DNA from: Harmonia axyridis
Taxonomy: Eukaryota > Arthropoda > Insecta > Coleoptera > Coccinellidae
Direction: 5' to 3'
Assembly (NCBI RefSeq): GCF_914767665.1
Contig: NC_059503.1
Location: 39,432,001-39,496,000, forward strand
DNA: 64,000 nucleotides
Shown: positions 32,266-43,225 of the stretch, piece after piece
How positions within the stretch are numbered: position 1 is the first letter of the stretch
Layout: each line of letters starts with the position of its first letter
The notes under the pieces: model-generated
The model's input: the letters and a program-made list of their open reading frames with translations, nothing else
Databases searched by the model: none
What the model was told of the DNA's origin: nothing
Made by a program: the position numbers and the translations under genes

Positions 32266-33137
32266 CTGTGATACTGATTATTTGATCAGCTTGAAATTAT
32301 TCTTTTTACATAAACCTGAAATCTCAACTCCTTCGGATTAAAGTTCACTTATTGATCACGCCAATAACATAAAATTGTGCTTGAGCCTTCATTTTGTAGT
32401 TCAAAATTCAATTGCAAATTTTCATTCAGATATGGAAATTTGAAAACAGCAACAGGAACAGAAAATTTTGAATATCTAACCGGATTTTGCCAATCAACGA
32501 AACTTTTTCACTAGGTTCTTCAATGCAGATTCATTTTGATTCAGTACGGAAATTCCTTTATTGATTCTATCAATTTTAAGTATAAACTCTTGTATTTTGT
32601 GTTTGTGTTCATTTTAAGTGCGAAAATCCGTTGATCCATTGTTTCAATTTTGGAAGAAATTCTCGTATGTTAGTTTAGTAACTCACCAATGGACACCAAT
32701 GGATTCTACTGAAAAATGTGCCTCTAGAGTGATTTTGTTTCATGATTATAGCACCACGGAAATTAATTTCGAAAGTCCAGAACAGTGTTATTAACTATTT
32801 TCTTGCTAGAGAGGATTTTGAAATCCCCTCGCTAAAACTCGGCTAGAGATGCAGAAATACAGAAACCCAAAATGGCAAGCACTTCTATAAGTATAAAGAA
32901 GTATAAGAAATAAACGAAGAATGCAGCGAACACGATGCCAACTACAAACCTCTGTGGCGCCTCCAATCAAAGGAAATCGTTCGCCCCCCATCCAAGGTCC
33001 GCGAGGTTCGGTCTACACGGATCAAGAAGAAAATTTAGAGTTCGCTGAGAAACTTGATCTCAAGTTCTCCCTGAACCGGTCCCCCGAGGATGACATAACC
33101 TTTGAAGAAATGGTGGAAAGACGCGCCAGATTGATTA
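32266..33137. repeat. large inverted repeat, right arm
   Basis: Reverse complement of 30653-31546. The outer end overlaps the first 70 codons of the + strand LINE frame at 32921, so the duplicated segment includes the 5' edge of that LINE plus about 650 bases of non-coding DNA. Confidence 0.8.
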
Positions 33138-34490
33138 TGGAAGAAGAGACTTCTGAAACCGTCCAAATCACCGCCATCGATGAGCTTAAGGACATTATAA
33201 AATGATTGAAAAAGAATTCATCATCTGGCGAAGACGGGATCAGTAATAACCGCATGAAACACTTAGTTAACATAACAAACAATATCATCGGAATGAAATA
33301 CTTTCCGGAAGCATGGAAAAATGCAACGGTAATTATGATCCCATAGAAAGGTGATAACCCACTATTTCTCCAAAACCACCGACCAATCAGTCTCCTGTGT
33401 ACACTAGGTGAGTTGGTCGAAAAAATCATCCTCTCTAGACTCCAAGAAGAACTGGACAAAAAAAATGTAATACCCCAAGAATATGGATTCATGGCCACTC
33501 ATTCTACTGAACTTCAAGCTCTTAGAACCTTATTCTGAACATCAATAGGAATCACTTCAACACAGCTGCGATTTTCGATGTCTCGAAGGCATTCGACAAG
33601 ATGTGGCACGAGGGTCTCTTATTCAAGATGAACCAGTCAGGCATCCTCAAACCGCTTACTCAACTAGTTGGAAGTTACCTCAGCAATAGAACGTTTTAAG
33701 TCAGTATAGGATCTTGCTTATCATCTCAGACTCCCATAACAGCCGGAGTACCCCAAGGAGGAGTTGTCTCGCCAAAATTGTACAACATCTACAAGGCAGG
33801 TATTCCCACTGATCTCCCCAATGACATCAAAGTTTTTACTTTCGCAGATGACACCAGAGTACTAGTGCATTCCAAAAACATTAACCTACAACGAGCCACT
33901 GACACCATTCTAGAATGGATGGATAAGTGGAAGAAAAAACTTAATGTTAGGAAAACATAAGCAATTGTCTATAGCAGGAAATCGACTTTTCCCACCGAAG
34001 AAGTTGAGGTGAATGGCGAGCACATTCAATGAAAAGATCTGGTGAAATACCTGGGGGTTACATTTGATAGAAAAATAACTTGGAAAAACCACATTGATCA
34101 AATGAGTCAAAAAAATCATCGTTAGAAAAAGCCAAATGTATCTACAACTAGTCCGGAACAGTAAACTCAGCCTAAGTAACAAACTTAGGCTTTTCAAATC
34201 AACAATTCTCCCAGTGATGTTGCACTGTTGCACCGTTTGGGAACCAACCGCGACGACTCACATAAACTCTCTCGAGGTGATTTTAGCAGCATCCTAAGAC
34301 AAATCACCGATGTCCCCTGTTTCATTAGGAATAAAAACATAAGACAAGACCTTGAGATCAGTAGTAAAAGTACACAAATCCGTCTCAGAAATCGTAAAAT
34401 CCTATAGAAAAAGCTGAGGATCGCCCAAACCCAACTTTAGAAGGAGCCCTCAACTATAACCTCGATAAACCTTCTAGAATCAAGAGACCC
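32921..34490 (+). pseudogene. Jockey-like LINE, RT remnant
   Basis: A decayed Jockey-superfamily reverse transcriptase on the + strand. The linker frame (32921-33205) ends at an in-frame nonsense codon, and its continuation reads SSSGEDGISNNRMKHLVN. In order, with frame changes: HRPISLLCTLGELVEKIIL, the IFDVSKAFDKMWHEGL segment (first Asp), TAGVPQGGVVSPKLYNIY, VFTFADDTRVLVHS (FADD at 33841-33852), VKYLGVTFDRKITWKNHI, and a decayed C-terminal part to about 34490. Key RT residues are visible, but at least four disruptions are present. Its 5' edge has an inverted partial copy at 30.65-30.77 kb. Confidence 0.8.
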
Positions 34491-34620
34491 AAATTGACAC
34501 TAATAACGGGCGGCGACCATCCTTCGTTAAGACTAAGGTACTTTCCAAAGGAATGGAAGAAAGCCAACGTGGTTTCAATCCACAAGGCCGGCAAAGATGC
34601 TAAATTCCCGCAGAACTACA
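34491..34620 (+). pseudogene. second LINE RT scrap
   Basis: A short + strand piece reads LRYFPKEWKKANVVSIHKAG and then KDAKFPQNYR, the RT fingers of another Jockey-like element. It cannot be continuous with the preceding RT, whose palm and thumb have already been passed. It breaks off in the NYRPIS motif, where the next LINE begins, so it is probably the stump of an element interrupted by the one at 34.6-37.5 kb. Confidence 0.6.
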
Positions 34621-34760
34621 GTCTTCTACGTACTACAGTACGTTGACGATACATCGGTTCTTCTCTATAAGATGTTCGGGACGAAAGGAAAACCGAGGTA
34701 GTTGATATAGACGCAGGGCAATCTTCGAAAGAAAGTTGTGCTGCAGAGAAGAATGAACAA

Positions 34761-35189
34761 TTGAAATGGAATGTCGTAGTGAATAAAAAGACTGAGAAAA
34801 GGCAAAAGAACAACAAACCTGAGACACTAGTTCTGAATAATCGCTCAATCAGTACTATCCCAAGAAGAAAATCGTCACAACCAATAATTGGGACTAACAA
34901 ATCAAATTCATTAACAGTGGTACCCAAAATAAGAAGGGCATACATTCATGTTTCTCGCCTAAAACCTGAAACAACAGAGAAAGAGATGCATGATTTCTTC
35001 AGACCGCATATATCGTCAGACATTAAATATGAGAAACTGAAATCAAGGCAACCTGAGATATATTCATCTTTCAAGGTCTCCATTCCTACAGAGTATTTGA
35101 AAAATGCAATGAATCCAGATTTTTGGCCTGAAGGAGTGGCCGTGAATAGGTTTTTTGTCAAGCGTCATCAGTTCATTCCAACGCCATAA
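34761..35189 (+). pseudogene. LINE ORF1-like protein fragment
   Basis: A 142-codon + strand frame just upstream of a LINE endonuclease. It has a lysine/asparagine-rich start and then a compact domain, RRAYIHVSRLKPETTEKEMH ... SSFKVSIPTEYLKNAM, of the kind found at the end of ORF1 (nucleic-acid binding chaperone) in several insect LINEs. It is followed 70 bases later by the ORF2 endonuclease. The identification rests on position and general resemblance. The N-terminal part is lost in the 34.6-34.76 kb region. Confidence 0.6.
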
Positions 35190-35262
35190 CGAATGGGAAA
35201 ACCGATTTCGCTAGTTTTCTGGATAAACAAGGAAAATAAGCCACTTTAATACATCAAATACT

Positions 35263-37466
35263 GTGAGCGTAATACACCACAACGTACAATCTCTAGGAAA
35301 TGTGATAGATAGATTGCAATCATTTTTGCATACAGAAAAAGAATGTAAGATTCTACTGATAACCGAATATTGGAACACTCCAGAACAGCTTAAAGTACTT
35401 TCTATTGACAACTTCACATTGGCAGGATTCTGGTGCAGGAAGGAAGGAGAACATGGTGGAGCAGCAGTATATATTCGCTCAGGTATGAAACACAAAGATA
35501 GGTTTGATATAAGTGAGCAATCAATAAAAGGGGAATTTGAATGTGCAGCAACAGAATAAGAACTGGACAGTAAAAAAATTATAATATAATTTCAATATAT
35601 AGACCTTGCAACGGGGACAAGGATACATTTTTGAGCAAATTGGAGAAATTACTGCTTAAGATTCATGAGGAGAATAAAATAATAATATTAGGAGGAGATT
35701 TCAATATTGAACTAAAAAGGGAAAATAAACATAAGACAGAACTTACATCACTTCTTAGCTCGTTTTCTTCAGTAAAACATATCCCAGATGATACAAGAAT
35801 TATGGGTGATTCAAAGAGCTGTATCGATAATATTTTCTCAAATCTTAACTGCCCGCTAAGAAGCTTCGTTGTTTTCAATCATATATCCGATCACAGTGCT
35901 CAAAAAATTTCATTTGAATTCAAAATCGATGATTTCAGTTCGGTCAGTCGAATGCGTACATTTCCTGAATACGCCCGTCAAGAATTTCTACAGGAATTGA
36001 AAGATCAAGACTGGTCGAATGTTTATACGGTGGAAAAAACAGATGTCAACAAACAATGGCAAATTTTTTCAAACGATTTTATTAATATATTTAATAAACA
36101 TTTTCCATTCAAAAAGATTTCATTAAAAAATCAGAGGAAGAAGGAAATTTTTTACGATAATCCTGTAATCATTCAAATGAAACATAACTTAGACTTACTA
36201 TTCACGCTGAGCAACTATCAAGAAAATATAAATGTGCATATAAAATTGAGAAAAAAAAAATATGATCAGACACTTATTGATCTTAGAAAAGCATACTATA
36301 AAAATGAAATTTTATCATCTGATAATAAAACTGAAGCCATGTGGAAAATTTGCAATAAAATCCAAGGTAAAACCAGGTTTCAAAATTCAACATATCCAAC
36401 TTCAATATCACCAGAAGAAACAGCGGACAACTACAATGAATTCTTGGTTCAAATGATCCCAAACATGATGGCAAATCTCAATAATTTAGAATTTGTTTGC
36501 AATATTGAGGCTAATACATCCTTTTATTCGAAGCCCTTTACTGTAGAGGAAATTGTAGACATATTCACCAAATTGAAAAACAAATCAAGTTCTGGAATTG
36601 ATGAGATTCCAGTTAAAATAGTAAAATCAAGTGTTGATGCCATTTCTTCTGTGCTGTGCCATATTGTCAATAATTCCCTGAGGTTTGGTGTCTTTCCAGA
36701 TCAGCTCAAATTATCGGTAATAATTCCAATATTCAAAGCTGGAGATATTTGAGTTAGCAATAGAAAATAGACTTCTGACTTATTTCAATAGTCGTGAACT
36801 ATTTCATTCTTCACAGCATGGATATTTGAGCGGTCGGTCAACGCAAACTGCTGTTTTTCAATTCACAAATAATATTTGAAATTTTTGGAAGAAGGTAAGC
36901 TGGTCTCAGGATTGTTCGTGGATCTTTCGAGAGCATTCGATTGTCTGAACAGAGATTATTTGATGGACAAACTTAAAAAATATGGAATTGTAGGAAACGC
37001 ATTGAAATGGCTCGCTTCCTATTTGTATGATCGTTTGCAGTGTGTAAAGGTAACCATAGATGGCCAAACATCTCTCTCAACTTGGCTCAAGAACGAATTT
37101 GGTGTTCCACAGGGTAGCATCCTAGGGGTGTGGCTGTTTTTAATAATGTGTTTAATAATGAACAAATATATTGACAATGATACAAAGAGGACACTATACT
37201 ATGCAAACTATGAATCTCTCATGAGATATGGTATAATATTTTGGGGAGTGAACTCAGCGGTAAAGTCTATTTTTGTAAACCAGAAAAGACTCCTTAGATT
37301 ACTCCTGAATATGAGCTATAGGGAATCAAGCAGAGGAAAATTTAGACAGCAAGGTTTTTTGACGGTTTACGGCTTGTACTTACATGAATGCTTAATGTAT
37401 TTATATAAAAATAAATTCGAATTTCATTTTATGTTTTTCTTTTGTGAGAAATATTATTTGAAATAA
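35263..37466 (+). pseudogene. LINE ORF2 (endonuclease-RT), internally deleted
   Basis: + strand ORF2 of the same LINE. The endonuclease begins with IHHNVQSLGN, then TEYWNTPEQLKVL and GGAAVYIRSG (stop at 35559); the next frame (35631-36752) continues IIILGGDFNIEL, a SCIDNIFSN segment and ISDHSAQKISFEF, then a long linker and the RT start FTKLKNKSSSGIDEIPVKIV up to IIPIFKAGDI. A stop and a loss of the NYRPIS block follow. The palm resumes at 36876 with GLFVDLSRAFDCLNRDYLMD and EFGVPQGSILGVWLF, but the sequence then jumps directly to the C-terminal SLMRYGIIFWGVN, so FADD is deleted. It ends with AATAAAG and an ATCT microsatellite tail (37474-37491). Clade is uncertain (CR1/Daphne-like by layout). 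Confidence 0.75.
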
Positions 37467-37473
37467 AGTTACT

Positions 37474-37491
37474 TATCTATCTATCTATCTA
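37474..37491 (+). repeat. (ATCT)n LINE tail
   Basis: Four to five ATCT units directly after AATAAAG close the LINE above. Short tetranucleotide repeats at the 3' end are typical of CR1-group LINEs. Confidence 0.6.
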
Positions 37492-37492
37492 T

Positions 37493-37905
37493 AAGTCCAC
37501 CATTCGGCTAGTCATGTTTACGCATGCCCGGCTTGGGGATACGCCGCAAAGACGCATCTGCAGAGACTTCAAGTCGTGCAGAATACGATCCTGAGACGAG
37601 CCGTAAATGCACCATGGTGTGTCAGCAACGTACGGATACATGAAGACCTGCAAATACCATTCCTAGACGACCATCTAAAAGATCTGAGTGTGAAGACCTT
37701 CATTAAAATGGAAAATTCCGTAAGCCCTCTTTTAAGGAAGGCTTTCGACTACGATGAAAAAGCTCCTAGAAAACACAAACGACCGAAGATGGCACTTCCC
37801 TTGGAAGTGTGCGTTAAAGCCAAACCCTTACTGGCACAGAAATTGTGTAATGATTACACAAACTTTCTGAGCGGCATATTGTCATTTGCTCTAGCAGGCT
37901 AGAGC
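37493..37905 (+). pseudogene. Jockey-like C-terminal fragment
   Basis: A + strand fragment of a LINE C-terminal domain. The early part is out of frame (ARLGDTPQRR-type reading); from 37576 it is open: ILRRAVNAPWCVSNVRIHED, LKDLSVKTFIKM and a basic end finishing at TAG 37900-37902. This is the region downstream of the RT thumb in Jockey elements. It may be the 3' part of the element whose fingers are at 34491-34620, separated by insertion of the LINE between them; I could not confirm a target duplication. Confidence 0.7.
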
Positions 37906-38535
37906 AAATCAAAATAGCTCACCAGAGGTGAATTATATTGAGATGGAGCAGTAAAAGGCTTATAGCCTGACTGCAAAAGAGAAAGTAGTTCTGCGTTCTA
38001 CATGGAGACAATGATTAAAAGTGCTATGCATTCACTCAAAATAATAATAAGGATCCCTATCCTCAATATCCTGAAAATGTCTAGGTCTTTGAAAGTCCGT
38101 TGTAGGGAAGAGCGCGAGTACTTAGTTGAAAGCGATCTTTTTATATATCCATCAAAAATATATTGTCTTACGTTCTGTTCCAGCAGTTCCGAACGTAAGC
38201 GAATTTTACCGTAAAAAGACGAACTCCCACCCCCTGAGTGTAACTGGAAGGAATCTTTCAAACCTCTTGCATTTTATGCTTCAAACTTACAGTTAATGTT
38301 CTTCATTTGCTAGTATTGATCAAACATTACCTTGTTTATATTTAGGGTATTTCTGCTTACATTCGGTTCAATATTTTATTGTATAAATATTTATTTATTA
38401 AATTATTATCATATTCAGAAATAAAATATATCAAGGTGAATACCCAATATTTCCGTGAATACCGAGTTGGGGTATTTGAAAAATAACATTTTCAAATTTC
38501 CTGAAAAATATAGTGTTGATAAGAATATTCAAGTA
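37906..38535. other. LINE 3' flank and non-coding
   Basis: Probably the 3' untranslated part of the preceding LINE at the start, then AT-rich DNA. Positions 38441-38465 (tacccaatatttccgtg) are repeated with three changes at 40136-40160 on the other side of the Tc1 element. Confidence 0.45.
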
Positions 38536-40117
38536 CACTGCTCAACAATTGATAGGGATCACTTACTTGTTCTAAATTTATTTCTGAAATATTCGCTCCA
38601 AGATTATAAATTTAGTCAGATATCAGAGTATTTTCAGTTGATAATATGGTTCACTTGAGAAAAGAATGAAAAAATGGAAAGTTGGAGAGAAAAAAAGACT
38701 TTATTAGGAACACTCAAAATTCTGTGTTTGAATAACATAAAAATTTTATGATGAAACCACAAGAAGGCTGAAGTTTCGGTTAAGCTAGTACCTAGTTGGT
38801 CCCCCACAAGCTCGTCTCAAACATTCTACCCTACGAGGCATACTTTCGATCAAACGATTTATAAATTTTGGGGCAAATTCGTCCAAATATCCCGTAAAGC
38901 GTTAGAAAGGTCCTCCAGGTTATTGATCAGTTGTTCTAAGGTTGACAATTGTCTAGACATCTCAGACCAGGTATGTTCGATACAGTTCATGTCTGGAGAG
39001 CGAGCTGGCCAGTCCATCCTATCAATAGCATGAGTTTCTAGCGCATTAACCAGACGACTACGGTGTGGACGGGCATTATCGTCAATTAAAATGAAACTCT
39101 CGCCCACGGCAGCCGCAAAAGGAACAATTATGGGTTCAATAATCATATCGTGATATCTCTGGCTGGTCATGGTGGTGTTCTGCAGAACAACCAACTCTGT
39201 GCGTTGGTTCAAACAAATGCCTCCCCATACACATATAGAACCTCCGCCAAAAGCTGTTGTGGGTACCATAAACCGTTCTGCATACCTTCGACCTCTTTCC
39301 CTCCAAGCAAGAATACGTCCATCGGAGTTGACCAAACGAAATCTAGACTCATCCGTAAATAAACATCGGCTCCAATCTTCAAGTGTCCAATTGCGGTGCT
39401 CCTCAGCCCATTGCCGTCGATGAACCCGGTGTTCCCTATTCAAACGGGGATGTTGTACCCTCCTACGTGCTCTCAAACCACGAACATGTAGTCGTCGTCT
39501 TACAATCTGGTTCGAAATTAGAACTCCTGTTGCAACTCTCAGTGATCTATTGAGCCGCGACGCCGGGTAAGTGGGATTTCTCCTAGCATTGAGGATCAAA
39601 AGACGATCTTGGGCAGCTATTGTACTGCGCTGCCGACCTCCCCCATGAACATAAGCTACTGAGTCGTTTTGGATGAACCTATTCCAAGCCCGACTCACGA
39701 CACTTTGCGAAACATTCAACCGCCGGCCGAGACACTTCTCGCTGGGACAAACCTTCCTGTATCCACCGTATGATTTGGTCCAGTTGCATAGGAGCCAAAC
39801 GTCTTCTCGGCATGACTGATAAGCTGATATTGTTCTCATTTCTTCAATTATTATCACCTTATGTGTTTGAACGAGAGAAAAAAACAGATTTAATAACAAA
39901 TACCACATTGCTTTTCACTCCACCTGTAACAGGCTACAGATAATAATCGATTTTGTGAACAAGAGCCGATGAAGTGAGGAAGACTTTGATATAATCAACT
40001 CAAAACATCTTACTTTTCCCTTAGAGAACATATAATGTACAGATATTCACGAGATAACTTGAAAAAATACAAATGAAGAGAAGTTCATAAGTGATTCCTA
40101 GCAATTGTTGATCAGTG
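38536..40117 (-). mobile_element. Tc1-like transposon, complete ends
   Basis: A 1582-bp element flanked by TA (38534-38535 and 40118-40119). The 27-base terminal inverted repeats, starting CACTG(C/A)TCAACAATTG, match at 24 of 27 positions. It contains one transposase gene on the - strand. Ends and target site are intact. Only small frame errors in the transposase prevent it from being autonomous, so it is one of the youngest DNA transposons in the window. Confidence 0.9.
38785..39813 (-). pseudogene. Tc1-like transposase, two frameshifts
   Basis: About 343 codons, the normal size for this family. The true start is MPRRRLAPMQLDQIIRW (ATG at 39811-39813). It runs out of frame near 39721-39731, after which the main open frame carries RLNVSQSVVSRAWNRF (helix-turn-helix), a GGGRQRSTIAAQDRLL linker (GRPR-type hook), CLFTDESRFRLV (first Asp), VWGGICLN, FILIDDNARPH (second Asp) and WPARSPDMNCIEHTW (Glu), about 33 residues apart by my count. 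A second shift, near the CCCCAAAATT run at about 38865, causes premature termination at 38859; the original end is recognisable in the next frame as an arginine-rich RRVECLRRACGGPTRY with TAG at 38785-38787. All catalytic residues are present. Confidence 0.88.
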
Positions 40118-42620
40118 TAGAATACAAAAAAATGTTACCCAATATCTCCGTAAATACTGATTCAACAAGGTGGATATTTAGTTTGAATATGTAAATAATA
40201 ACTAGATTACTCATAAGGGATTTCGTCTGGATCTTATCATCAGTATCCTCATCTGTATACTATACTAATAGATAAAAATGATATAATAAATGCAATCGCA
40301 TAGGAAATATGCAACACTCATGAGGTCTCCAATAGGCGAAATTGATGCTCAAATTCAAGAACGATCGAAAAGCTCCCGACTTCACTTCAGAGCTTTCCTA
40401 TTTTTCGTTTAATGTTTTCAATAATAAAGAATATATCTTTGTGATCATTCGAGAAAAAATCAACCCCTTGAAATGTTCACAGTTTGGAATTTATTGAAAC
40501 CAAAAAGTTGATGAAAACTCATTGGTAATCTATATGAGGTATTGAGAGATTTTTTCTTTTCTTTTTCCACATTGACTTTCATCATACATTTTAGTTTGTC
40601 TTATGCATTCAATAAAGGTTACCATTAATAAATTGAAGAACAGATAAATGTGGGAAAATAGGGACTTTTTCTCCGAATTGAAAGTTATTATCAAATTGAA
40701 TGAAATCGAATGAAAAATCCGACCGTGTGCCGTCCAAAACTTTCCTCGGAAAGAAGAGCCATTAGCATAAAATCTGGTACGAAAATCAGTTCTTATACCG
40801 CAATCATTCTTCAAGATTTTCAAGAAAAAAAAATTTGAAAAATTCTTATTTGCAGATATTGACTAGGTACTATCATGAACTCTCAAACCTGGAATACCTA
40901 CTATTGTCGTACTAAATAAAATATTTTTTACGCATGTTCGAATTCAATCAGTTTCGGAATTATACAGCTTTCAATACCCCATCACATATACACCAACATT
41001 AAAAACATCACAACCAAGGTTATCATCGCATAATTTCTTTTTATTGAATAATCTTTGAATTTGCAATTTTATGGAGCAGGAGGAAATTGAAAATCATTAT
41101 GAAAATTTGCAATGCAATGTTCTTTTTCTTTCCTTCATCAAAAAAGAGGCATCACAAATAACAAGATCCCAAGTCAAAGAGGTCCAGATGATGATTTATT
41201 GTACTGCATTTGCTACTACAATAAATTCTGGATAATGTTTAATGTTACTACGGACTGCCAATGTCTCCGTGGAGTCGAATCTATTGCTCTATTGCCCAAT
41301 ATTCAACCAGTAGGTATGATTTTACTCATAATCTCGTAACTATAACTACTCGAATAGATCATTTCGATGCAGTAACAAATCGTTTTAACATTCAATTATT
41401 TCATTTTTTATACTTTTTGACAAGGACAACTCATATATCTAAATATGATACACTTAATGTTAAACTAATGGAATTACTGAAATGGCCTTCTGATTGGGTT
41501 AAGACTACTTTATATCGGTGCAACTTCTTCAATACCTAAGCTATGCGTATACTTAATGTGTTATTATATGTCACCTCAGCAGCTGATCAAACTATACATA
41601 GAATGCTGACTCTGCTCATTATCTTCGCAACCTCAAAATAACAAATGAAATACATATAAATTCATGTCCAGCTATATTTAGTAGAATTAATAAAATTTTA
41701 TAAATTGAGCATTTCCCTTCAAGTGTTCTACATAATCCTGATATGCTGGAAACCATTGTGACATTTCAATCATGAAACTTCTTCAATAAATTTATTCCTT
41801 TTTTTGATTAATCAGTACCTAACCAATCTATGGTTTTGTCATATCAATAAACCAAATTGTGTAATGCACCAAATGTTCTTCCCTTGAATTTTTAACAAGA
41901 AAAACTAAAGGATTTATAGTCTTATGTAAATATTTACTCTTTGACGAGCGATGAAAATCATCATTGGATTTTTTTAAGTATCTTTTCTTTTTTATAAAAA
42001 TGAAAATATTTGTGTAATAGTTGTAATTGTAATGTAATGTAATGATCTGCGTAATTGAAGCACAAAAAACTTAAAAAAATCATTATCAAATATTTTGTCA
42101 AAATCTTTATTAAGATGTCAAAATTTATTAATCTTTTTTTTTTTTCATTCTCATTTATTTCTATGAAAAAAATTCTTATTTCTCCCATTAGCCTTTCTGT
42201 ATAGGCCTTTGTAAGGAACTCATTACAGCATCGTTTTCAGTTATAATTTTTGTTTTGTGATTGTCTATACTGAGTTCCAATCCTATAAATTTCAGTAAAC
42301 GTCAATAATGGACATAATGGTCAATATTCTCAATATAATTTGGATATAGTGAAATGATTTGCAATATTATTCGCAATTTCTCAATTCTGGTGGTGTTACA
42401 TCGATTTCGTCCGACATAATTCACAAATTTGATGCGTAGTTTGAATTATTTCAAAATCGAAACGTAAGAATCATATTGAAATTCCGTAATCTGTCAATTT
42501 TCGCAGAAGGGAATTCCAACACTCATTCGTGTTGAAATAGGAGCCCATTCTGCAACTTGTTCTAGAATATACTATTCTGTAATGATGCAGTGTACAATAT
42601 TATACATCATAAAATGAAAA
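40118..42620. other. non-coding, nothing recognised
   Basis: About 2.5 kb of AT-rich DNA without any coding similarity, repeat boundary or RNA gene that I can support. Short open frames on both strands look random. Confidence 0.5.
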
Positions 42621-42626
42621 AATATA

Positions 42627-42690
<64 letters not shown>
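42627..42690. repeat. (TA)n microsatellite
   Basis: A nearly pure TA dinucleotide run of about 60 bases. It directly abuts a truncated Jockey-like LINE fragment and produces a spurious YIYIYI extension of that frame. Confidence 0.9.
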
Positions 42691-42694
<4 letters not shown>

Positions 42695-43035
42695 TATTGC
42701 CCATCTTAGATATTCATCTTCCGTCGATTGAATTTTCTTGATGTGGTTCTTTGCCGCGTATCCCCAAGCCACTGAGCCGTACGTGAGTTGGGGTCTGGCA
42801 ACGGCTTTAATCATCCTGAGTTTGGTGTTTATGTCCATTCGGCTTCTTCTTCCGATGATTGGGTATAGACGGTTCATCGCTTTGTTGGTTTTATCCACCG
42901 CATACTTAACATGTTGTTTCCACGTTAGTCCCGTATCCAAGATCACACCTAGGTATTTTGCTTCTTTTTGCCATTCAACTTCGTTGCCGTCAATTAATAA
43001 TTTTTCCTCCATTTGTAATCTTCTCTTTTATTTCT
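42691..43035 (-). pseudogene. Jockey-like LINE fragment, second copy
   Basis: A 345-bp - strand fragment of the same LINE family as 27050-29282, nearly identical to 27540-27860. It reads EEKLLIDGNEVEWQKEAKYL, GVILDTGLTWKQHVKYAVDK, LRMIKAVARPQLTYGSVAWG and EYLRWAIDV. It lacks the small deletion seen in the first copy, and it stops exactly at the TA microsatellite on one side and near an ATT-rich run on the other. No RT catalytic part is present. Confidence 0.85.
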
Positions 43036-43168
43036 TTTATTAAAATCGAGAAGGAAATATTGTAGTGACTTGTGCTTGCTTGAGGGAAGGCGTCATCAGC
43101 TGCGCATCACTCTCTAAATCGGCATCGCAGTCGTGCTACGGCAAAGTCACCATACCCTGCAATAGAGA

Positions 43169-43225
43169 CACTCAGTGATATCTGCCAAATAGTTGGAGGA
43201 TGTATTTGGCAGATATCACTGAGTG
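43169..43225. ncRNA. perfect 23-bp hairpin (function unknown)
   Basis: The arm 43169-43191 (CACTCAGTGATATCTGCCAAA...) is the exact complement of 43203-43225, with an 11-base loop. As RNA it would form a perfect 23-bp stem of pre-miRNA-like size. Animal microRNA precursors usually have bulges and longer stems, so a small recent inverted duplication is equally likely. It is not a microRNA I recognise. Confidence 0.3.

Noticed and set aside
33022..33498. 158-codon - strand frame
   Set aside because: Antisense to the LINE linker/RT frame at 32921-34490; low-complexity Ser/Leu composition.
42627..42690. Tyr-Ile repeat protein
   Set aside because: Produced by translating a (TA)n microsatellite that abuts a LINE fragment.
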